Assembly: GCA_016859345.1 (NCBI GenBank)
Contig: CM029124.1
Span: 24,496,980 to 24,560,979, forward strand
From: Istiophorus platypterus
Taxonomy: Eukaryota > Chordata > Actinopteri > Istiophoriformes > Istiophoridae
Direction of reading: 5' to 3'
DNA length: 64,000 bases
The position numbers and the translations under genes were made by a program. Of this stretch, positions 1-9,800 are shown in pieces. Under the pieces are notes generated by a model. That model was not told the origin of the DNA and searched no databases. It saw nothing but the letters and a program-made list of their open reading frames with translations. Numbering within the stretch: position 1 is the first letter of the stretch; the number at the start of each line of letters is the position of its first letter.

Positions 1-633
1 TATAATTTTCCTCATAGAGCTCCATTGTTGTTGAAAAGCTATTAAAAACACATCAGTGAGTCTACACTGTTGCACTGGGTAACTAAAGTAACTGATGTGT
101 CCAGCTGTTTTATGAATTTGCTGAGCATTTTAAAAAATGAAAATATATATTTGTAACAAGTTTTTTAAGATGTACTTTACATCTTCAGTATATACAAATG
201 GGCTTGGAGCTTGGCGCCACAGACAATAGGAAAGTCAAAGTATCGAGACGGGTAAACCCATCATTGGTTTGGGTCTGCACATGGAATTTGTTGACTCTAA
301 ATAGGAAAGAATAAAAGCAAATATATCCTTAATGAGTGTCTCCTAACTTGACTTGTTGGGTTAGGGGTAATTTTAGTCTCAGGATGTTTTGTATATATGG
401 TTACCAGCATTTTATGCTACAATTACTAACAATGTTAATAATGCCTTTAAATGCTCTTGCACCAATCAATGGTGTCTACTTCATATGCGACAGAGTGTGT
501 ATGTACATTTTTTTTTTAATTTAGACTAAATTGTACATTGTACCATTTTTAAAATAATATTCTCAATGAGACAAAAAAACTGTAGAACAAAAGTGTTGAA
601 AGTCTCTGATCGCTTGTGTAAAACATCTGAGTT
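1..633. other. 3' flank of macroh2a2, no gene seen
   Basis: AT-rich, with short homopolymers (T-run near 666, just inside the UTR). The convergent neighbour expected from human synteny (AIFM2) is not visible in this short flank. Confidence 0.5.
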
Positions 634-981
634 TTTATTTCAAAGCAGAATGAGAACCACAGTTTTTTTTTTTTTTTTAGTAAACTAACTGTATCAGAAA
701 CTACAGAGACCAGGAAAAAAACTGTTATATTTGTACATGGAATGTAAAAACATCAGTGAAACAAGGAACCATAATGGCAAACTGTACGGATTTAAATTAT
801 CTAATCTAAAAAGAATGCAATCTCTTGAAGGGACAGTTGAACATAAATGTGAACAGCACTCCACTCACAAATACTGTTTTTCCTTGTTAACCAAGACAGA
901 ACCAAAACCCCTACTGTCATATCACCTATCTACACCATCAGCAACAAACAACATTTAGAAAAACAAACTCTAAAACAAGAA
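634..981 (-). other. macroh2a2: macroh2a2 3' UTR with candidate poly(A) signal
   Basis: The sequence after the stop contains no other coding signal. The first canonical AATAAA on the minus strand is the complement of 634-639. The true cleavage site could lie a few tens of bases further down. The UTR extent is inferred. Confidence 0.5.
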
Positions 982-1147
982 TCACTTGGCATCCAGCTTT
1001 GCCATTTCCTGAAGGTATATTCCAATGCTCTCACTGTCAAACAGAACAAAGTAAATGTTTTTCAGAGAGGAGCTGGTGGATGACACAAAATGGTTGGAGA
1101 TAGCCTTGAGGATGAGCTGGGCAGCCATTTGCTTTGGGAATCCATTC
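982..1147 (-). CDS. macroh2a2: macroh2a2 coding exon 8: macro domain C-terminus and stop
   Basis: A 166 nt coding part, phase 2 in, encoding (R)NGFPKQMAAQLILKAISN, HFVSSTSSSLKNIYFVLFDS, then ESIGIYLQEMAKLDAK and TGA at 982-984. The acceptor is CTCTCACAG|GAATGG. The last residue is Lys, as in macroH2A2; macroH2A1 ends in Asn. Confidence 0.97.
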
Positions 1148-4100
1148 CTGTGAGAGAGATTCATGTTGATAAATGAATCTGTACTGAGCTGTAGAAACTG
1201 ATGTCACAGGAACAGCAGTGAAAATGGGACACTTTTTAACAGTACAGACTAGTTAACAGTAATGTACATGTGTTCACTGCAGTTTAAAACAAATGCAGCT
1301 GTAAATAATGATGAAAATAGAGACGGATGGAACAGATGGCATCCTGACTCTACCATTATATGACTGTCTTTAAAATTTATGATATACTGCAAGGGACTAG
1401 TTCGCAGGGAATTTTTTATTTAGAGCCAATAAAATACTGTCACTTTTAGCACTGCAAATAATAATACTGTTCTGTCACTTTGGGGTTGTCCATACTATTA
1501 GCTAGATTTACATTTGTGTTTGGAAGGGATATTTGGCATTCTTATTGAAAACAGCCCTGCATCCAGGTAGTCCATTTGGAGTAACAGGTCCATAAGTTTG
1601 AAAGCTAATACGATGCCAGGACACTGCAAAGCAATTTATAATACAACCACAGGTTTTTATACATCACTGGAAACTTGTAAGGCAGTATTGTTTTGTCTTT
1701 TGTTATAACTGTCAAAGAGTAAACAATGGTGTATGCTACAAGAAAAATATGGGTCTTGCCAACATAGCACCTTGTCAGATGTCTTCAGTTTTCAATGCAG
1801 CAGAACTTAAGCCTGGTTCAAAGTTTTTTGCTTGGTACCCCCACCCCCCACCACCCCTAGCCGCTGTGTTTGTCATTGTGACTTTACGTGACCCTCTCAG
1901 ACATTAAACCTACATGTTTAATTGCCAGCTAAACTCTTTGTTTCACTGCTTCACATTTTAAACCACTACAGAGGCATTTCTAATTCAAAGGCATCATAGA
2001 CATTGCTTAAACACTGAAATCTGTGAACAAGACATGAATTTTCTAACTTCAGGTCAGGAGTAGATTAATTCTGGTGACCTGCTTGTTACTTGATGCAAAT
2101 GCATTAGCAGCTCTACTGATTGACACACAGAGGATTTGAGGTGAACGGCATGTCAGGGTGGAGCTCACCGTCCAGCAGGAAGTGAAGGAAAAGCTACAGA
2201 CTTGAGCTTTTTCTCCTCTGCTGCTGAGAGGCAGTTCTTCACCGTCTTCTCTAGCTGGTCTTCACACTTCTCAGAACCCCACAGAGGGACATTACAATGG
2301 ATGATGAAGCGGGCTGCCATCCCACTGGCCTGGCTCACTGCCACTGCAGGGTGCACGGGGCAAAAACAAGGTTGACAGTGTAACCCTTAGATCCATACCA
2401 TATGCAGTGATGCACATTATGACCTGGTTAATGCATTCTTTTTACTACTTAAGCCCCTAGTTCCTTTATATTTTTCAAACTATTAGCTTTTAATAAATCG
2501 AAGTTTCAAAATAGTTGAAAGTATTTTTTTTTCTAATGTTTTTATGTACAGGTTTGTAGAGTCCATAGGTATACATTAATTCATTCCTTCATTCTCTGCC
2601 TGCCAATTTCATAAACTCATCATTTCAGACCCTGCCTTTCCCACATGCCCTGCAGTAACCCCAGCCCTCCTTGCCCACCTACTCACCTGTTCCTGATTCC
2701 TTATTTACTTCGAAGTATGTATATTGGTCCACTTCTACTTATCCTCTGCCAAATGGTCTATTGTGCTTTCTTGGCTTTAGCGTTCCAGCTTCACTTACTT
2801 GCCTTCTGCTTTGTTCCCCTGCCTGCTAACAGCCACTGCCTGTCTCCTGACTTTGCATCCTGTTTATCCTTACCTGCTTTTTTCTGTCAAGCGTGAATAA
2901 AATAGAACTGTTTTAAATTTTTATCTGTGTCTCTAAGTCGTGCATTTGAATCCTTCCAATACTGTAGAGTTAATCAAAGCTATGAATAAATATGTTTGTC
3001 AACGACTTTTTTGTACATGACTAAGATGATAGCACTTGAAGCTCTGAGTGAAGATTGATGGGATTTTTATGCAATTTTATGCATTTAAAATTAAATCTGT
3101 AAGACAATGAAGTGTGCAAAAGGTGAAGGGGTCTGAATACATTCTGATGGCATGGTAGCTCTTCATCGAAAAACAAATCCTTAAACAGTACAGCTGATAA
3201 AGTGGAAGGTTCTATCCCAGGACAGTCTGTACCTGATGCCACCTCCAAAGGCCCCTGTGCTTTCCGCAGCTCCTTAACTCCATCCAGGAACTCCCGGCCT
3301 CCAGCTTTCTCCAGGGCGTTGCCTAAACACAGAGCACAGCAGGAGGTGACCACAAGACTGGATGGGAAGACAGAATTGTGAAAACCTGTTAATTAAAAAA
3401 AAAAAAAAAAAAAAATATAATGAAAATGTCCTCCTCACCCACTCCATCTTTGAGGTCCATCTCTGCATTTGTTGGATTAATTATCCCCTCCACCTTGATT
3501 GTTCCAATTTTGCTGATTTCACTTTCTGTTAGTGAAAGCTGTGGATTCACAAAGTCATCAGCATAGTGTAATAAAACAGCAGCTGTACTTTTCTTATTCA
3601 GTGTACATGATAAATTCTGTAGATTAGACTGATGTATTGATTGGCCTTTTACAAAAAATCATTGATCAGACACGGTTATCACTCTTGATATTGTTATATA
3701 TTTACACACTAGGAAGGTGTGACAACCACTTCCAAGTGGTTATCACGTGGAAGACCTTCATATGAAATGGTTCTAATGGGTTTTTTTAGTCACCAGCTTC
3801 AGTGAACAAAATATCAACACTAGCCCTCAGTGAGTCTAATCCACATATGTTACCTTTTGTCCGAGGAACAGGCTCTTTGCTGACAGGATGGTGAATCCAT
3901 CTCCAGGACCGTCTTCAGCTGTGGAATTTGGTAAAGACTCTTTGTCGTTGTCTATGCTCTTTGCCAGATGGAGAAAAAAATGAACATTTAAACCACACTT
4001 AGACTGTAACATTTACAGCTTAAACAGATAAATAAAAGAGCTGCCTATCACACCTCACTACTTCACCAAGTGAAATATGTCAGTAATACTGAGTATCAAG

Positions 4101-6786
4101 AAGTGTCTAGAATGGATGATGAAGCGGGCTAGAATCAAAAGGTAGCATCCTATGCCTGGTCAAATTGTTGTTTGAACAACTATTCTTTGATCTGATATTT
4201 CATGATTTCTTGAGTCTAAACATTTCTACCATTTATTATATTTTTGGAAAAGTTCTTGATTTATCACAGGCGCATTGAGAACTTTGGCATATTTTGTTAA
4301 ATGACAAAAGGGTTCATTTGATGGACAGTCATATACATTTGTGCATCTACATAAATACATATACAGTAGTTCAACTGCACAAATCAACTGGATCTCAGAG
4401 CTGCCTGGACTTGTGCTGGACTTGACTGAAGTCTTGACTATAGCCTTATAAGCCCTAAAATGTTTATATTTCCAAAACTAAGGTGCTGAAAAAAGTATAA
4501 TTCTGGTATCAGTACCAACACACTGCCAATTTTTAAATGTTGATACCCAGCCCTAATAAGTGAAAGACTGAAATTTCTGTTAATAGCAGGATTTCAATTC
4601 AAAACACTGCTGCATGATTTTAAGATATCAAATTAAAGCGTTATGTCCATTAGGACGCATTCATGATTTGCTTGTGGCCTCAACAAGTATATTGAGTTTT
4701 TTGCACTGAACAATTACATGTGGTTACAGAAAGCAGATTTTTTTGCCTGCTGTTGATGTAAGGGTTCTGTGTCATCCATTAAACCATTATCATGGAACAT
4801 ACACACTAGGAGGATACTGTCCTGCTTATACAATGGTCTCTTTACAAAAAATGCCATATATTATCAAAAAAAAAATTCAGTCATTAATTCATACATATAC
4901 ACAGAATATTGTCATGTGTAGTGCAACACAGTGCTCTCACTCGTGTTCTCTCATTTGCCCTGTCTCTCTCACTCCCTCACTCTTAACTTTTGGTTATACT
5001 CTACCACTGTGCTTCTTAACATACTGCAATTGGGGGTATGTGTATGTAAACACATTCCACACATGCGCACTTAAAAACATGACAATGACCCTCCTGACAG
5101 CAAAGAGAAGAGTTCATTAATTTGTTGTACATGCCTGAACAACATTAAAAACAGTTGCACAGTTGACATGCTTGTAGCGCAGAGAGTCTGCACAGTCTCA
5201 AATTTTGGGCTCTAGGCAGAGGTCCCTGTGGACTTTGGCAGATGATGAAATTTACATCACACAGCCATGCGGTTATGGAAACCATGAATAGTCCTCTCCA
5301 CATCTTTTTATTTTCGGTGCTGTTTTAGTCGCATTTCTTCTCCAATCTACTGTCCTTTCAACTGCAGCCTGTCGGACTACCAGCTTCACGGTGGCTAACA
5401 TATTTAAGTCCTCTTTCCTCCTCCTACAATCAGTTAATTTGGACTTCCAGATTCACATAAATATGATATACAGTTAGAATTACATTGTGTGGTTCTCACT
5501 AAGAAGCTACTTATCCTTTGTTCAGTTGGTGGTGGTGGTGGTGGTGGTGGTTACACAAAAAACCCTAGTTCCTTTGTTGTTTTTACCTACAATTTAATAC
5601 TCATGCAGTAATTTAGAATGGCAAATAGACACTTATGTCCAAGGACAAAAATGTCCTGCCTTTATAACCAGAAGGTTGTTATTCACTGTGAACACAGTGG
5701 CTGCTGCGGTGGCTTTTGCCATGACCGGACTATATAGGTAGCAATTTCACTGTTTGCATTGTGTGTTTGACCCTAGAGGGGCACAGGTTTTGAGCACATT
5801 GGCGCCAAACTTTGATAGTTGTGCCATAAGTCATATGTTTGGTTTGTCACTGGAAACTATTTGGAAGGGGACTTTACTTACCTCAATTAAATGTGGAAAC
5901 AATAAACAGACTATGATTGCACAACTTAAGAAAAACTTCCTTCGCATTCCTTACTGAATGCAACACACAGCAAGTAGGCAATGTACGCTAACAGCAAAGT
6001 AAGTAAGCGAGTCAACCAGGTCACTCCTGGGTTCCTGGGTTCAGCGTGATTAAATGTCAATCCACCCTTTTCAACCAATCAGAATCAAGATTTTTCAGTG
6101 CCCATGGTTGCTCATGGTTGCCAATGATTGCTCATGGTTGCCCGATATATGTCCAGTGGTTTTAAACAAGTTATAGACATGTCTGCTCTGGATTTGTTGC
6201 ACATTCCAATGAGGTCACCCTGTGCTACAAAGGATCTTGTTTGTAATACATGTTGTCCAACCATGTCTAATGCAAACTATTTCTACATTAACTGAACAAA
6301 TGGAAAGAGTGACACACACACACATTCTGTCTTTCTCACCACCACAAGCTTGGCCAATCACAGTGTGGAGTGGGCACTGATCACCGAAATATTAGATTGT
6401 CTGTTTCAGGAGGTAAAAAAATTATCAGCCCCCCCCAGTTTTCAACAATTGGAAAGATGACTTCAGACGATGATCATGAATCTGACAAGCATTTCCTTTG
6501 CAGCGTACTGGGGCTTTAATGGTCCCTCATCTACCTGTGTCTGTTCTGTTGTGTTGACTGACCTTTGGCTTTCGACCTCGTTTGCCTTTAACCTTCTTGA
6601 AAGATTTGACAGGTTTCTTGCTCTTTGAGCGCTCTTCCTGCTTCTCAGGGATGGACGACTGGCTGTCCACTTTCACTCGGCCTCCCCTCTTTTTTGAGAG
6701 CAGCTCTGGGTGGATCCGAGGCAAAACACCTCCATTTGATATGGTCACCCCCCGCAGAAGCTGGTAAAGAAAACATTTCAGAAAAA

Positions 6787-6863
<77 letters not shown>

Positions 6864-9800
6864 TAATTTATGAGTCACTTTCTTATCAGTGACCAAACAA
6901 ATACTTAATTTACATTAACCAGGGCTCAAATGACTGTGTATAATGTGAAAGGTTTTGCTTATAGAGATGAACAAACAGAATTATCACCAGCCCTGCAGCC
7001 CATCTCTACTCTACCTGTTTTAGCTTGTTTGGTTTTACAGCCCACAAACTATACTCTCAGCAGCAGCACCTGTTTTCAGTGAAAAGGCTCTGATAAACCT
7101 ACTGAACACTACTGGTCCAGCAGAGAGACATTTAGAGACCAACTGGTGTACACAGTGAGGTATTTAGCAGCTGAAGTGACAGTTATTTTCTCTCTGGGAT
7201 TGGTGGAGAACAAAACAGGGCCTAAAAGAGAGCGAATATTGAACTGGATTTGATGAATTTTAATGTCTGTGTGTACTGGATGTGTAAATAGGGAACTATT
7301 TGCAAGCAGATTCACCATATAAAGTTTTAAGGTGAAAATACTGTATGAACTCTGTCCCTTTGTGTCCAAAAAATGCAAAAAATGATTATGCAGCTTTAAG
7401 ATCCGTACTTATAGATCTCATTATTTTTATTTTCCATTTTTAAAAAAATTTAACAAAGACACACACACACACACAAACAAACACCTATATATGTATGTCT
7501 GTGTGTGTCAATTTTCAATATTAGAAGAAACTGATAATTTATTGAAAAATTTAGGTGACAATCAGATTAAAAAATATCAGATTTAGTAGTTTTTTGTAAC
7601 CTAAATAAAGGGTCCTGATGCATTATCAGTAGCTCACCTAAGCTTCTACTTCCTAGTAGTGAAAACATATTCTGAACTGTCTTTCACCTCAAGAAGCCGT
7701 TGATTTCTGTAAAAACTAAAATGAACAGTTTCTTCTTTTAGCAAGATGCATACCAACTTTTGGATGCACGAGAACCCAGGTAAAAATCAATTTGACACTG
7801 ATCTTTTCCTTTTTAAAAACTTATATATAATAACATGAGCCAGTGGATGGGATGATCAACTCTTCTGCAACAACGCACTGTGTTTAACTCTGAGGAGTTG
7901 GCTCCACTTGTAGAGCACTCTGTTACCTGATTGAGCTCCTCGTCATTGGCCACAGCCAGCTTGATGTGTCTGGGAGTTATTCTGCCTTTCTTATTGTCCC
8001 GTGCTGCATTTCCTGCCAACTCCAAGATCTCAGCTTAGAGGAAAGAAAACACTGTGTGGAAACCCATCAAACATGCAGTGTGTGTTCTTGTATAATACAA
8101 CAGTCCAGATGATCAGACTAAACTCTCCTATAACTGATAGCTGCAGCAGTGTTACAGACAGCAATTTAACATAAAATGTTTTTTTCTTTTTCTTTTTTGT
8201 GATTGACTGTTTTATTGGCTTTATGGCCCAGGGAACTTCCTACGTCTTATTCCTATTTCTAAAAGAATCAGGCATGTGCTATCATGAACATGGCTTGTGT
8301 TATAGTGCTTTGTAGATGCTCTAACAAGTTTAGGAAGGTATTGGAAATTAGTTGAAAGTTTGTGAGATGCCAGTGTATCACCTAGCATTTTACTTTAGTA
8401 ATTGGACATTCATTAAATTGTTAAAACATTGGTGCAACATATGATAATGACCCACATGATATGTTTACTACTAATGTTTAATAAGCAACTTTAGAACATA
8501 TATGTTGGGGTTTTTGCACAAATTCAGTTGGACAGAAATTTATATATAACACATCATTTACTCATGTAACTGTACAGTGAACATGTGTAGATATGTTTAT
8601 AACTAGAATTACATTCAAACAGAAATATGCAGTTACTGACTGTCTTGTATATTTGAAGCTTGAACCATGTGATATCACCCTACTATGAGGTGAAATTGGG
8701 TTCATATTCCTTAACATTAAAACTGGGATTTGAATGGTTGAAATAAATTTTGAAAGTGTAAACTCTGGTTTCAAAACTGAAAATAGGATTCAAACATTTG
8801 AAAATATGATATAAATGTCTGAAATAATAGCTTTACTCTGCTCAGTGTTACAAATCTGTGTCTTTAAAGTTATGACACTTGCTTTGCAGATATTCAACAC
8901 ACTGCATGCAGATTTTGAACTGATTTTTCGGATACTCGACATTCCCTTTTCTGAGATTCAATCTGCTCTTTCAGCTCTGCATTCTGGGATTTCTGACTGC
9001 ATCTCAATGGAGGAAAAGATCTGAAACTGCAAAAAAAACAGGTTGCACCAAAAGACCAGACCAGCCTGGGCAAGAGCTAATGGATGCTTAACTAATCACA
9101 TGACTTCTAACACTGTAAGCCAATAGGCTAACAAAATGATCAGTCTAAACCATTGGTCACACTGGTCTATGGGGAAAGTTCTTTTTGGGCTGCGGGAATT
9201 TATCATTGCAATACCCACATGTGGCTACTGGGGCAAATTAGCAGCAAAGCTGAGTATCCGGCTCCATTATTACATCCACGGTTGCTGTGGGAGATGTTAG
9301 ATTTCAAGGCTCGGGAGTAATTACAACATGTCACATGATGGCAGTCCACATCAGCACGGCACTTATAGCAGAGGCAGTGACCACGACATCTCGTGTTCTA
9401 TCAGTCAGTCTTGAGACATGATTGACAAACTGATCCAAGAAATTACAGAAAAAACTCAATCTAAGTATGTGATTGTCAACAATGATGTAAGATTTTATGA
9501 TGCTCGAAACTTCATGTGCAATCACAAATTTTATGTAGATGTGCACTCAGTTGATGGTTAGCTACAATGTTGATAATGTTAGTGATCACTACAATTGAGA
9601 AAACTCTATATTAATCCTCTTCAAGTCTTTCAACTCTGTTATGTTTCATCTCTGATGTTTTAAAAAAATTTCCCGTGTCTATGAATTTTTGTTACAGCAC
9701 AAGATAATACTACACTACATCACCTCAGTAGCATTCATGATCATATTAATACAGCATGAACAAATAAATATATAATGTCACAAAACACCTTGTCATAATA

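Larger units (their letters stand above)
3959..6562 (-). other. macroh2a2 intron 3
   Basis: A 2.6 kb intron. It contains a 20-nt exact copy of coding exon 7 sequence (4111-4130), a (GGT)n run (5526-5551), a short degenerate tandem of CATGGTTGC-like units (6107-6142) and a short CA run near 6303. A block at about 5690-6060 reads like a dispersed repeat but was not identified. Confidence 0.6.

Noticed and set aside
2645..2896. 83-codon plus-strand open frame in a macroh2a2 intron
   Set aside because: The sequence is a pyrimidine-rich interspersed repeat; Cys/Leu/Pro-rich text without a domain.
3850..3960. Alternative acceptor two bases inside coding exon 4 (AGAG)
   Set aside because: Using it would break the reading frame between coding exons 3 and 4; only AAAG|AGC keeps a 105-nt phase-0 exon.
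4743..5120. 125-codon plus-strand open frame in intron 3
   Set aside because: No conserved motif, low-complexity Ser/Thr/Leu text, antisense to the intron of a clear gene.
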